29,464 nucleotides of DNA from CAYOVG01 sp964407285 (lineage in GTDB: Bacteria; Desulfobacterota; Syntrophobacteria; Syntrophobacterales; Syntrophobacteraceae): NCBI GenBank assembly GCA_964407285.1, contig CAYOVG010000035.1, forward strand, positions 1 through 29,464. The letters run 5' to 3'. The notes under the pieces were generated by a model. That model saw only the letters and a program-made list of their open reading frames with translations. It was not told where the DNA came from and made no database searches. Shown in pieces: positions 7,995-16,132 of the stretch. Position 1 is the stretch's first letter, and each line of letters starts with the position of its first letter. The position numbers and the translations under genes were made by a program.

Positions 7995-9026
7995 ATGAAC
8001 GAACTCCTCGCGCCCGGTGGTAGTATCGAGATGGTTGATGCTGTTTTCTCTCAGGGGGCAGACGCGGTTTACGTAGGCGCAAAAGGGTTCAGTCGCCGTA
8101 AGTGCGCCTGGGAATTAGAGGATTCTCGGATAAAGGAAGCCATTGAACTGGCCGCAACCTACCAGGGGAAGGTGCGCGTGGCCATCAATGCGGAAGTGCC
8201 GCCCGACAGGCAGATGGTGCTGATGGGCAAGATAGCGAAATATGCTGCATGGGGCGCGGAAGGCGTAATCGTCAAGACGCCGGCGGTCATGCGGATGGTT
8301 GACAAGAATTTCCCCGGCCTGCTGATCCACGCCAGTGTGGGGTGCAACATCCAGACGAAGGCTCAGATTGCGCAGTACAAAGGCTATGGGGCTGGAATGA
8401 TTGTAGCGAGCACCGAAATCGATACCGTGGAAAAGCTCCGCAGTTTCAAATCCGCGGCGGACGAACTCGGGGTCGACGTCGAGATCCTCATCCACGGCAA
8501 CCGGTGCGTGGGCGGGGTGGGCAACTGCGCGTTCCACGAACTCATCAGCGATTCGTACATCGTACGCACCTACCGTGATGAAGACGGAAACGAAATCGTG
8601 GAATACGAAGGCTGGCCGGACCGTAGCGGGAGTTGCCTTCGGCTTTGCCTCCTCACGGACGAGCAGCGCCGCAAGGTGCTCGAGCAACGCGGACGAAGCG
8701 ATTCCGAAATCGAAAGCATAAACGACCGCATTCGCCGCCGCCCCAACGTGGCGTTCGCCATCAACGGCAAGGAACTGTGGGACTACATGGACGTGGGTAT
8801 TCATACCCTGAAGCTTCAGGGCAGGGAATACGCCGTCAGCCTGATCTCCAGGATGGTGCACATCTACAGGGTCTTCATCGATGCGCACCGCGCCGGAAAA
8901 CCTCACGACGCTCCCGAACTCACACTCCTCCGGGAAGAACTGGATGAAATAGCGAAGGACAGAGACAGGGCCAGGAGGGAAAAGACCCTCGAACTCCACC
9001 GCAGTATAAAGGGCCTCTATGGATAG
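7995..9026 (+). CDS. Peptidase U32 family protein with four-cysteine iron-sulfur motif
   Basis: 343 residues, opening with NELLAPGGSIEMVDAVFSQGADAVYVG-type sequence, the hallmark of the U32 barrel. Four cysteines are placed as in the U32 group now known to hold a [4Fe-4S] cluster: C171 and C178 (RCVGGVGNC), C214 and C218 (SGSCLRLC). Relatives act in RNA hydroxylation (RlhA, TrhP) or oxygen-independent ubiquinone hydroxylation (UbiU/UbiV); the precise role here is unknown, and peptidase activity is doubtful for this family. The length is near that of the shorter members, so there is no extra C-terminal domain. A strong ribosome site (AGGAGG) precedes the ATG. A terminator follows the stop immediately. 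Confidence 0.88.
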   Translation: MNELLAPGGSIEMVDAVFSQGADAVYVGAKGFSRRKCAWELEDSRIKEAIELAATYQGKVRVAINAEVPPDRQMVLMGKIAKYAAWGAEGVIVKTPAVMRMVDKNFPGLLIHASVGCNIQTKAQIAQYKGYGAGMIVASTEIDTVEKLRSFKSAADELGVDVEILIHGNRCVGGVGNCAFHELISDSYIVRTYRDEDGNEIVEYEGWPDRSGSCLRLCLLTDEQRRKVLEQRGRSDSEIESINDRIRRRPNVAFAINGKELWDYMDVGIHTLKLQGREYAVSLISRMVHIYRVFIDAHRAGKPHDAPELTLLREELDEIAKDRDRARREKTLELHRSIKGLYG

Positions 9027-9028
9027 CG

Positions 9029-9048
9029 GCCGGCCCCGCCGGCTTTTT
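9029..9048 (+). terminator. Intrinsic terminator of the U32 gene
   Basis: GCCGG-CCCCG-CCGGC stem-loop followed by five T, starting 3 bases after the stop. Confidence 0.75.
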
Positions 9049-9064
9049 CGTAAATCAGGCGCAG

Positions 9065-9092
9065 GGTGGGCAAAAGCGTAGCGCTGCCCACC
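9065..9092. repeat. Palindromic intergenic element
   Basis: GGTGGGCA (9065-9072) pairs perfectly with TGCCCACC (9085-9092) around a 12-base loop that is rich in GCG. It lies between convergent genes and looks like a REP-type element. No second copy was found in this window. Confidence 0.5.
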
Positions 9093-9218
9093 GGCAGAAT
9101 CATCCTCCGGCCGGCAAGGCAGGGTCCGGTAGCGCCGCCGCCGTCCGGTGGAGCCCCCGATGCCGCGGAGCCGTAACGGCCGCGCCGAGAAGCCGGGCCG
9201 CGGGGCTTCGCCCACCCG

Positions 9219-10385
9219 CTATTTCTTTTTCCCGCAGTGCTGCTCGATCATATCCCTGGACCTCGTCAATTCGGGGTTTAGCTGCAGGGCTTTGGTGAAG
9301 TACTTGCATGCTTCCTTTCGCTTTTCCTCCCACACGAGGTAGAGAACGCCCATGTTGTGATACACCACGGCGTTGTCCGGGTAGTGCTTGAGGGCCGCCC
9401 GATAGCAGTCTTCCGCCTCCTTGTACTTCCTCTGCTGCCGCAACGACATGGCTATCTTGTTGTACGCTTCGACGTTGACCGCCTTTTCGGTAATGACCTT
9501 CCTGTACAGCTCTTCCGATTCCTCCGTATAGCCCCTTCCCGCCAGTATGTCGCCAATCTTCACCAGCATCTCGGTATCGTCGGGAGCCAGCGCGACGGCC
9601 TTTTGCAGCATCGCCTTTCCCTCGTCGGGCCTGCCGACTTCCATCAGCATGTCGCCGAGCTTGACCTTCCTTTCGACGATCAGCGGGCTGATCGTGTCCG
9701 CCTTCTCCAACGCATCCACGGCTTCACGGAGGTTTCCCATCTTTTCGTGCAGCTTTGCGAAGTTGGTAAGAGCCATGAGGTAGATTTCGCACGCCATGAG
9801 AGCTTTTTCGATGTGCTCCCTGGCTTCGGCGAATTTACCGATTCCCATCAAGGTTTCGCCCTTGAGGTTGAGCCACTTGGGATTGGATACGTCTTCCGCG
9901 CCGAGTGAACCGAACTTCTTGAAAGCCCGTTCGAAGTCTCCCTCCTCGTTGAGGCGGGTTATTTCCTTGTAGGCTTTCTCCCCGGGGTCTCTGACCCGTC
10001 GAAGGATCTTGACCACACGGTCCTGGAGGACCTTCATGGAAAACGGCTTCACGACGCAATCCCGGACCCCGTACTCGCTGATCGCCGCCAGCAGTTCCGG
10101 TTTCGGTTCGGAGGTGGTGGCCAGAAAAGGAATGTCCCGGAAGAAGACGCTGTTGTGACAACGCCTGATGAGTCCCAAACCATCGAGCTTGGGCGTATGG
10201 AGATCGGCCACCACGAGGGCGAACTGGTTCGTGAACCGCTCCTTGATCTGGTTCCACGCGGCTTCTCCGTCGCCTGTTTCTTCTATGCCTCCGAAGAACC
10301 TCATGTCGGAGAGCATTCGCTTTATCGTCTTCCTGATCGTGGAGTAGCTCTCGACGATCAGGACCTCGGGACCACTACTATCCAT
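9219..10385 (-). CDS. Response regulator: CheY receiver fused to TPR repeats
   Basis: 388 residues. The receiver domain (about 5-130) has phospho-acceptor D61 (VVADLHTPKLDG) and the conserved lysine K113 (VVKPF); the N-terminal acidic pair is reduced to a single E12. A linker is followed by about six tetratricopeptide repeats (roughly 165-385), so output is by protein-protein contact and not by DNA binding. Such CheY-TPR proteins are frequent in delta-proteobacteria, and their partners are usually unknown. No histidine kinase is adjacent; the only one in the window lies 15 kb away. The ATG at 10385 is chosen because the receiver begins directly after it; the frame stays open to 10592, but that extension is Arg/Ser-rich and unlike a domain. 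Confidence 0.88.
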   Translation of the reverse strand: MDSSGPEVLIVESYSTIRKTIKRMLSDMRFFGGIEETGDGEAAWNQIKERFTNQFALVVADLHTPKLDGLGLIRRCHNSVFFRDIPFLATTSEPKPELLAAISEYGVRDCVVKPFSMKVLQDRVVKILRRVRDPGEKAYKEITRLNEEGDFERAFKKFGSLGAEDVSNPKWLNLKGETLMGIGKFAEAREHIEKALMACEIYLMALTNFAKLHEKMGNLREAVDALEKADTISPLIVERKVKLGDMLMEVGRPDEGKAMLQKAVALAPDDTEMLVKIGDILAGRGYTEESEELYRKVITEKAVNVEAYNKIAMSLRQQRKYKEAEDCYRAALKHYPDNAVVYHNMGVLYLVWEEKRKEACKYFTKALQLNPELTRSRDMIEQHCGKKK

Positions 10386-10585
10386 TATCCATGACTTCGA
10401 CAGGGAGACTCGGGTTGGGTTCGACGGTTCCAGGGCTTCTCCGGCTCCCGCCCGGCTGGTCGAGCTCCGGCCGTCGGCGCTCGGACCACCTGCGCGATCA
10501 TGCCGCCCGGCCGCCTGCACGGACGCGGAGGAACCGCTTCGGGAGGCCGGATGGCGACGGCGGAGGTGAGAGCCTTGAGTTCGCC

Positions 10586-10614
10586 TCGACACTATAAAAG
10601 AGTTTTAGTATAAG
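10586..10614 (+). promoter_or_regulatory. Promoter of the HD hydrolase gene
   Basis: TCGACA (10586-10591), a 17-base spacer and TATAAG (10609-10614), each one mismatch from consensus. The predicted start near 10621 leaves a 30-base leader that contains the ribosome site. Confidence 0.6.
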
Positions 10615-10650
10615 GTATTTGAATATAGCGGTCAAATGGAGGAATAGCGG

Positions 10651-11232
10651 ATGGAATTTTCCGAAAGAGATCTTTCGCTTGTTTTTTCGGCCCTGGAGTT
10701 TTCGTCGGAACGCCACCGGGACCAGCGCAGGAAGGGCCGGGAAGCGGCGCCCTACATCAACCACCCCATAAGGGTAGCCTCCCTGCTCTGGCATGCGGGC
10801 GAGGTGCGCGACATCGAAGTGCTTGCCGCGTCCCTGCTCCACGACGTTTTGGAGGATACCTCGACGTCGCCCGATGAGATCCGGAGCAGGTTCGGTGACC
10901 GTGTGCTGTCCCTCGTGCGGGAGGTTACGGACGACAAGAGCCTGCCCAAAGCGGAACGAAAGCGGCTGCAGATCGAGCATGCCCCGTCCTTGAGCCCGGA
11001 AGCCGCCCAGGTAAAAATCGCCGACAAGATCGCGAACATCCACGACATCATCAACACCCCTCCCCATGACTGGCCGCCGGCGAGGCTTATCGCCTATCTC
11101 GACTGGACGGAGAAGGTCGTCGCCGGTCTGCGGGGCCGCAACGGCAAACTGGAGGCGCTGTACGATCAAGTGCTGAGCGAAGGGAGGGAGAGGTTGCAGA
11201 GGACGTTGCAGGAAGAAAGCGATGCCTCCTGA
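10651..11232 (+). CDS. Small HD-domain (p)ppGpp hydrolase-like protein (Mesh1/SpoT hydrolase type)
   Basis: 193 residues, nearly all HD domain. The RelA/SpoT hydrolase motifs are present: H22 with RRKG and PYINHP (34-39), the HDVLED box (64-69), and KIADKIANIHDI (122-133) with the metal-binding Asp. There is no synthetase, TGS or ACT domain, so it resembles stand-alone small alarmone hydrolases (Mesh1 type). These remove the 3'-diphosphate of ppGpp and some also act on NADPH. Activity is inferred from the motifs. TGGAGG lies 8-9 bases before the ATG. It is divergently oriented to the CheY-TPR gene and has its own promoter. Confidence 0.88.
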   Translation: MEFSERDLSLVFSALEFSSERHRDQRRKGREAAPYINHPIRVASLLWHAGEVRDIEVLAASLLHDVLEDTSTSPDEIRSRFGDRVLSLVREVTDDKSLPKAERKRLQIEHAPSLSPEAAQVKIADKIANIHDIINTPPHDWPPARLIAYLDWTEKVVAGLRGRNGKLEALYDQVLSEGRERLQRTLQEESDAS

Positions 11233-11625
11233 CCGGGACCAGCCATTTTGATGCGGCTAATGCCGGTTTGGTTTTCCACCCCATAGGCGTCAAGTTGAGC
11301 TACGGCGAAGCACCTGTATCCTACCGCAAAAGGCAGGTTCTCCAGAGCAGCCGGGCGCGCATTCCCCGTCATGTCTCCATACGCTGTCGCAGCGAGGGAC
11401 GGCTATGGATTTGCGCCGTATTCCCGACTCCCTGCGAGACGTCCACGGCGTGTTCCCGACTGCCGACGAGACGAATACCGAGCACGATTGTCCCCATTCA
11501 CGATAGTCACCACCTGACCGCTACAAACGCAGAGTCGCCGCCCTGACTCCGGGAGACGGCTTTTGCCGGAGTTCTCGAAGGCGGGCAACGAGAGAGTCTG
11601 TTTGGACCGGGGATTGCATAACCGG

Positions 11626-11730
11626 CATGGTTCAAAACAGAGCGACGCTTCAGGGTCGCCCCCGCGAAGCTTGTCCCCGCACAGGCGGAGAGCGGGGGCC
11701 GGGAAACCTCGAGAAGCCCGGGTTCCCGCC
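11626..11730. repeat. Dispersed intergenic repeat, copy B
   Basis: The right part (11693-11730) matches 184-221 at 35 of 38 positions. This copy has a longer central palindrome: GCCCCCGC near 11658 pairs with GCGGGGGC ending near 11699. It sits in the 11233-11929 gap, whose left part (11233-11625) shows nothing recognisable. Confidence 0.75.
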
Positions 11731-11827
11731 GGCCCGGGAATGACGGTGCGTCCTCTCGGGTGTCGCCTCAAACACGCGGTCTATGAACCGTGCCGCAAAA
11801 GGTATTTTTTCGAGAGGTCACTCTATA

Positions 11828-11855
11828 TTGGAATATATCGATGTTATTATATAAT
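11828..11855 (+). promoter_or_regulatory. Promoter of the ArsR-family gene
   Basis: TTGGAA (11828-11833), a 16-base spacer and a perfect TATAAT (11850-11855), within a strikingly A/T-rich island. The predicted start is near 11862, inside the palindrome that follows. Confidence 0.65.
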
Positions 11856-11858
11856 TAG

Positions 11859-11881
11859 TAATCATGGTCATCGTATGATTA
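11859..11881. promoter_or_regulatory. Operator-like palindrome at the ArsR transcription start
   Basis: TAATCAT (11859-11865), 9 bases, then ATGATTA (11875-11881): a perfect inverted repeat of 7 bases, extending to 9 of 10 paired positions. It begins 4 bases after the -10 box, where a bound repressor would block transcription. Two further TCATGAT motifs follow at 11891-11897 and 11904-11910. Confidence 0.65.
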
Positions 11882-11929
11882 TTAAAGCGGTCATGATCGC
11901 CAGTCATGATACAGGAAAAGGATTGCACC

Positions 11930-12277
11930 ATGGCGAGTGGATCGAAAGCTCATACACTGGAATCGGAACGGCTGGAAAAAGCCGCGGAGATCCTTAAAAC
12001 CGTGGCTCATCCGATGCGCCTTAGAATTATTGACTCCCTGGAGGGCGGAGAGATGACGGTGTCGGCGCTGTGCCGGACCCTGGGCACCCCCCAACCTTAC
12101 ACTTCGCAACAGTTGAATCTCATGAAATCCAAGGGCATACTGGCAGCCCGAAGGGACGGCAACCAGGTTTTCTACCGGATTGCGAACCCCGACGTGGTGA
12201 AGGTGATCCACTGCGTACGCACGCAGGCGGGGCCGGGCCAGGTGTTGCCGTACGACAAATTGAGGTCGCCGTCATGA
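11930..12277 (+). CDS. ArsR/SmtB-family transcriptional repressor
   Basis: About 115 residues with the winged helix of the ArsR family: AHPMRLRIIDSL (26-37), a recognition helix with QPYTSQQLNLMKSKGI (55-70) and the wing RRDGNQVFYRI (74-84). The classic metal-binding ELCVCDL box is absent; only C48 and C95 remain. The QPxxSQQL signature resembles the BigR/SqrR persulfide-sensor branch, but the two cysteines are 47 residues apart versus about 66 there, so the ligand is open. The start at ATG 11930 follows AAGGA by 7 bases; ATG 11906 has no site. It is probably autoregulated through the palindrome at 11859-11881. No obvious target operon follows directly. Confidence 0.87.
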   Translation: MASGSKAHTLESERLEKAAEILKTVAHPMRLRIIDSLEGGEMTVSALCRTLGTPQPYTSQQLNLMKSKGILAARRDGNQVFYRIANPDVVKVIHCVRTQAGPGQVLPYDKLRSPS

Positions 12278-12492
12278 CGGAGGGTCCGGGATGATGAAGA
12301 CCGGCCGCATGCGGTCTCTCCGGAACGTTGCGTTCACATTTCGTTCTTTGTTGTGCCCTTAAAGGCGGCGCCCTCCGAATAAACGGCTGATGCGCTACGG
12401 AGATCGGGAGCACGGCGTGGCGCTCGAGTCCCCCTGAAGTTACCGAGCGATTCTCCCCTTGAGGCTCCTCAATACAAACATCCTCTTCCCCC

Positions 12493-12545
12493 ACCCTTAA
12501 AAGGGTCAATGCAGTGGCAGGGCGGGGACGAAACCCCGCCCTGCC
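12493..12545. other. Two hairpins in the gap after the ArsR gene
   Basis: ACCCTT-AA-AAGGGT (12493-12506), then a perfect 12-base-pair stem (12516-12527 with 12534-12545, loop ACGAAA). The larger stem is one of the strongest in the window, but no T tract follows on the plus strand; it may be a repeat element. The remainder of 12278-12690 shows no gene. Confidence 0.55.
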
Positions 12546-12691
12546 GTTACTGCCCGTTACCACATGCGGACCTTTACGTTCACGCCTATGCGCTACTTGG
12601 GAATGACGTCGCCGAACTCGAGCCGGCGCCCCGTCCTCCCCACGCCTGCCGACGAAAGAAGAGATACTCAAAAAAAAGCGAAAGGATTTGA

Positions 12692-12720
12692 TTGTGATAC
12701 ATTGCTCAGAGTGCTATATA
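12692..12720 (+). promoter_or_regulatory. Promoter candidate for the 12770 gene
   Basis: TTGTGA (12692-12697), a 17-base spacer and TATATA (12715-12720) in an A/T-rich stretch about 50 bases before the start codon. Confidence 0.5.
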
Positions 12721-12769
12721 CTAGTAGCTAAGAAGGCGTTGGATTATGCGATCAAGCAGGAGGAGATGA

Positions 12770-13306
12770 GTGGCTGAGTTCCTTGCGTTCGAACCCGGGG
12801 TGGAGGTCAATGGCGAAACCGTGTTGGCCGTGGTGGAGGGCATGGGAGCATTTGCCGATTTCGGACGGCAGATTCTATCGGAAAACGGCATCGTCGATCC
12901 AAGTCCCGGGCGGTGGTATCCGCAACAGGCATGGCTGGATGCGTTCAAGGCAATAGCCGGGAAAGTGGGACCGGCTACTCTCAAAATGATCGGCATGAAG
13001 ATCCCGAACAACGCCCAGTGGCCCCCCGGCATCACCACCGTCGAGGAGGCCCTTGCATCCATAGACGTCGCCTACCACATGAACCATCGTGGAGGAGAAA
13101 TAGGGTGCTACCGTTTCGAATCCACCGGCCCCAGGTCGGGGACGATGTATTGCCGAAATCCGTATCCATCCGATTTCGATCTGGGTATAATCCTTGCCGT
13201 GGCGGGGAAGTTCGCTCCCAAGTGGGCCGTGAACGTCGTTCTCGACCCGAATGCGCCGACTCGCTGGAAGGGTGGCGATTCCTGTACGTACATTGTTACA
13301 TGGTAG
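12770..13306 (+). CDS. Conserved soluble protein of unknown function (178 residues)
   Basis: Not recognised as a named family. The protein has no signal peptide or membrane helix. Segments that look conserved are WYPQQAWLDAF (about 45-55), a long amphipathic helix with GPATLKMIG, IPNNAQWPPGI, AYHMNHRGGEIG, MYCRNPYPSDFDLGII and the C-terminal GGDSCTYIVTW. The C-terminal third recalls, in pattern only, the V4R/H-NOX-like small-molecule sensor folds, which often end in a Cys-containing strand. Three cysteines are present: C115 (IGCYR), C126 (MYCRN) and C172 (DSCTY). The GTG start is firm, with AGGAGG 7 bases upstream; the ATG at 12766 is out of frame. It has its own promoter candidate and stands alone between the ArsR gene and hpnJ. 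Confidence 0.8.
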   Translation: MAEFLAFEPGVEVNGETVLAVVEGMGAFADFGRQILSENGIVDPSPGRWYPQQAWLDAFKAIAGKVGPATLKMIGMKIPNNAQWPPGITTVEEALASIDVAYHMNHRGGEIGCYRFESTGPRSGTMYCRNPYPSDFDLGIILAVAGKFAPKWAVNVVLDPNAPTRWKGGDSCTYIVTW

Positions 13307-13633
13307 AAGATTACCCGGCAAAATTTTGAATGAGCGATGAACGAGCCTATCAACCCGCCGCTTTGCGGGCATGCGGAAAATGCGCGGATGAGAGACAGGT
13401 TTTTTACCGTATCATCGCAATCCTGCGCCATCGTGATTGACAAGCAGGTGTAAGTCTGCTAGTGGACGGTAAATTTTTTGATAGCTGCCCGGGACTGTCC
13501 CGCAAAGGCGGGCCTTTCCGGTTATCGTTATTGCCGTATCCCGGCGCCCTGTTACGGGTCGTTGGTCTCGAAGACCCGGAACGGAGAAGTGCGATTTGAA
13601 GACATCGGGAAACAACGTGGAAAGCAGGTTGTC
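13307..13633 (+). other. Gap before hpnJ: no gene; weak regulatory signals
   Basis: A perfect -35 hexamer TTGACA (13437-13442) is present, but no good -10 lies at the right distance (TAGTGG after 17 bases). An AGCAG/CTGCT inverted repeat (13443-13460) covers that spacer, which would suit an activator- or repressor-controlled promoter. Short CCCGC/GCGGG hairpins occur near 13360 and 13500. An open frame from 13478 joins hpnJ but is unlike the family. Confidence 0.35.
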
Positions 13634-15082
13634 ATGAAGCGGACACTTTTTCTCAACCCCCCGTCCTTTGAAGGATTCGATGGAGGAGCCGGGGCGCGAT
13701 TCCCCGCACGACGGGAGATAACGTCGTACTGGTATCCCACATGGCTGGCGCAGCCCGCCGCCCTCATTCCGGGAAGCAAGCTGATCGACGCTCCGGCGGA
13801 CGGGATGAGCATGGAGAATGTGCTCCGCATCGCCGCCGATTACGAACTCATTATAATTCACACGAGTTCCCCCTCGCTCGGAAACGACGTCCGGTGCGCC
13901 GAGGCGATCAAGACGCGAAATCCTTCTTCGCGGATCGGGTTCGTCGGCGCTCATGTAACGATCCTGCCCGAGGAGACCCTCAGGCGCTCCCAATCCGGGG
14001 CCGTTGATTTCGTGTGCCGCGGCGAGTTCGACTACACCTGCCTGGAGGTGGCCCAGGGCAGACCGTACGAAGAGATCGACGGCCTCAGCTATCTCGGCGC
14101 GAACGGCGGTGGAATCCGGCACAATCGGGACAGGGCGCTGCTGGAGGACCTGGACGCGCTCCCCGGCGTCCTACCCGTTTACCACCGCGACCTCACGATC
14201 GAGAATTACTTCATAGGCTACCTTCTTCACCCGTACATATCCTTCTATACCGGCAGGGGATGCCCCGCCCGGTGCACTTTCTGCCTGTGGCCCCAGACCA
14301 TCGGCGGCCATAAGTACCGTTCCAAGAGTCCGGCCCGGATAATCCGCGAAGTCGAAGAAGGAAAGGACCTCTTTCCCCAGGTCCGTGAGTGGTTTTTCGA
14401 CGACGATACGTTTACGGCGGACAAGGAGCGCGCCGTCGAGATCGGCAAGGGGCTCCAGGGGCTCGGCCTCACATGGTCCTGTAACGCCCGCGCCAACCTC
14501 GACTACGACACCCTCCGGCAACTGAAGGACTGCGGCCTGCGACTGCTCGTGGTGGGGTTCGAATCGGGCAACCGTGAAATCCTCAAGCGCATCCGGAAGG
14601 GAGTGACCCTGGAATCCGCCCGTGAGTTCATGAAGAACTGCCGCAAGCTGGATATCAAGGTCCACGGGACGTTCATCATGGGCCTCCCCATCGAAACCAA
14701 GGAAACGATCGAGGAGACCATACGGTTTGCCCAGGCCATGGACCCGTACACCATACAGGTGTCCATCGCAGCGCCGTTTCAGGGCACGGAACTGTACCGG
14801 CAGGCGGTGGAAAACGGCTGGCTGGACGAAAGCGGCTACGTGACCAAAAGCGGAATCCAGGTTTCGACTCTGCACTATCCGGACCTCGGCAGCGAGGAGA
14901 TCGAAGAGGCGGTCGAGCGGATGTACCGCCGGTTCTATTTTCGCCCGAAGCCCATCCTGCGCATGCTTCGCGAGATGGCGACGGACCGGCGGGTGCTGGC
15001 GCGAAGACTCCGCGAGGGCGGGGAGTTTTTGAGTTATCTCAGGACCCGCAGGGAGAGAGGCTGCGACAGCCCATCGCGCTGA
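13634..15082 (+). CDS. hpnJ: Hopanoid-associated B12-binding radical SAM protein HpnJ
   Basis: 482 residues. The N-terminus (LFLNPPSFEGFDGGAGARF) and REITSYWYPTWLAQPAALIPG are signature sequence of HpnJ. An N-terminal cobalamin-binding-like domain (about 1-170) precedes a radical SAM domain (about 195-410) with the cluster motif C210-x3-C214-x2-C217. HpnJ is linked to conversion of glucosaminyl-bacteriohopanetetrol to the cyclitol ether, a radical rearrangement of the sugar ring, acting after HpnI and HpnK. The ATG at 13634 matches the family start, with a weak AGCAGG upstream; 52 further codons to 13478 are open but not family-like. It has its own terminator, so it is transcribed apart from the following operon. 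hpnK is not visible in the window. Confidence 0.92.
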   Translation: MKRTLFLNPPSFEGFDGGAGARFPARREITSYWYPTWLAQPAALIPGSKLIDAPADGMSMENVLRIAADYELIIIHTSSPSLGNDVRCAEAIKTRNPSSRIGFVGAHVTILPEETLRRSQSGAVDFVCRGEFDYTCLEVAQGRPYEEIDGLSYLGANGGGIRHNRDRALLEDLDALPGVLPVYHRDLTIENYFIGYLLHPYISFYTGRGCPARCTFCLWPQTIGGHKYRSKSPARIIREVEEGKDLFPQVREWFFDDDTFTADKERAVEIGKGLQGLGLTWSCNARANLDYDTLRQLKDCGLRLLVVGFESGNREILKRIRKGVTLESAREFMKNCRKLDIKVHGTFIMGLPIETKETIEETIRFAQAMDPYTIQVSIAAPFQGTELYRQAVENGWLDESGYVTKSGIQVSTLHYPDLGSEEIEEAVERMYRRFYFRPKPILRMLREMATDRRVLARRLREGGEFLSYLRTRRERGCDSPSR

Positions 15083-15084
15083 CG

Positions 15085-15110
15085 ACGGCATCCGTGCGGG
15101 CCGTTTTTTT
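15085..15110 (+). terminator. Intrinsic terminator of hpnJ
   Basis: ACGGC (15085-15089) pairs with GCCGT (15100-15104) and seven T residues follow (15104-15110). It begins 3 bases after the hpnJ stop. Confidence 0.7.
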
Positions 15111-15112
15111 GT

Positions 15113-15135
15113 TTTATTTCGGTATCCGAAATAAA
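15113..15135. other. Perfect 10-base-pair palindrome after hpnJ
   Basis: TTTATTTCGG-TAT-CCGAAATAAA. The symmetry and A/T ends fit an operator or a second, bidirectional terminator hairpin. It lies about 165 bases upstream of the operon promoter. Confidence 0.55.
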
Positions 15136-15301
15136 TGCTTGGTTTGGGACCGAATATATTATAGAACATTCAGGTTGCAAATTGCCCGAGTACCGATGAA
15201 TGCGGCGCCTGTGCAGGTGTGATGCGGGGTTTCCCGGAAGTGGATTTCGGGAGCGCCGTTCGTTCCGGGCGATTGTATTGTTTGCTGAGAGCAATTATTT
15301 T

Positions 15302-15330
15302 TTGTCGAGTGCTGATTTTCCGTGTATAAT
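15302..15330 (+). promoter_or_regulatory. Strong promoter of the head-group operon
   Basis: TTGTCG (15302-15307), a 17-base spacer and consensus TATAAT (15325-15330). The predicted start is near 15337, about 90 bases before the HAD gene. It is the only good promoter seen before the eight-gene run ending at 23863. Confidence 0.7.
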
Positions 15331-15427
15331 TTGGCTTTTGGAGTTCCGTTTGAGCCAATCGGCCAATATGCGGGGAATGGAACGGAGTTCGGGACCGCGG
15401 TCTTTCAGCGGTTCGGCGGTTAGGTTC

Positions 15428-16132
15428 ATGCGTATGGGAACGGCGGATTTCTCGGCGTGCAAAGTTCTGTTGTTCGACTTCGGGGGTACGTTGGACTCCG
15501 ACGGCGAGCATTGGCTCGACCGGTTCTACGAGCTGTACGAAAAGGCGGGGCTCGATATTGCGCGTGAAGATATAAAGCGTGTGTTCTATCGGGCGGACGA
15601 ACTGTGTTGCGCGGACCCCGGAGTCAACGCGCTCGGTCTGCGGCCTCTGATGGACCACCACGTGCGGCTGCAGTTTTCGATGCTCGGACTGGAAAATGAA
15701 GAGGCGTTGCGATTCATGGCGGACGATTTCTGTTCCCGCACCGAGTCCGTGCTGGCCCGCAATGCCGGGATTTTGAGAGGATTGAGGGACCGGTTCCGGA
15801 TGGGCGTGATATCGAATTTTTATGGCAATGTAGCCGTTCTGTGCCGCGAGGCGGGGCTTTCGGAGCACCTGGATGTCATCCTCGACTCCGTTCAGGTCGG
15901 AATCAGCAAGCCCGACCCCGATATTTTCAGAATGGCTCTCGAGAAGCTTGATCGCCATCCGGAGAATACTATCTTTGTCGGTGATTCATATGAGAGGGAT
16001 GTCGTTCCGGCCCAACGAATGGGAATGAAGGCGATATGGATGAAGGGACCTAATCCGCGGCTGCCGGAAAATCCGGCTCCACCCGACGGCTGCATTTCGA
16101 GCCTTGTCGAACTCGGTGCTCTCGTATCATGA
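15428..16132 (+). CDS. HAD-superfamily hydrolase with Asp-x-Gly motif I
   Basis: 234 residues. HAD motifs in order: I, FDFGGTLDSDG near residue 15; II, ISNF near 124; III, lysine of GISKPDPDIF near 160; IV, FVGDSYERD near 182. The fold is the haloacid dehalogenase/phosphoglycolate phosphatase type with a helical cap. The second Asp of motif I (DxD), the usual general acid of phosphatases, is Gly here. That is normal in dehalogenases and some sugar-phosphatases (for example YihX-like), so the reaction is uncertain; a sugar- or cyclitol-phosphate phosphatase is the contextual guess. The start at ATG 15428 is preferred because motif I follows closely; ATG 15377 is possible. Its stop overlaps the next start (ATGA). 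Confidence 0.85.
   Translation: MRMGTADFSACKVLLFDFGGTLDSDGEHWLDRFYELYEKAGLDIAREDIKRVFYRADELCCADPGVNALGLRPLMDHHVRLQFSMLGLENEEALRFMADDFCSRTESVLARNAGILRGLRDRFRMGVISNFYGNVAVLCREAGLSEHLDVILDSVQVGISKPDPDIFRMALEKLDRHPENTIFVGDSYERDVVPAQRMGMKAIWMKGPNPRLPENPAPPDGCISSLVELGALVS

Noticed and set aside
10386..10592. 69-codon N-terminal extension of the CheY-TPR protein
   Set aside because: Composition is Arg/Ser/Gly-rich noise and the receiver domain starts right after the internal ATG at 10385.
13478..13633. 52-codon N-terminal extension of hpnJ
   Set aside because: HpnJ proteins begin at the LFLNPPSF-type sequence; the extension is Arg/Gly-rich and has no ribosome site.
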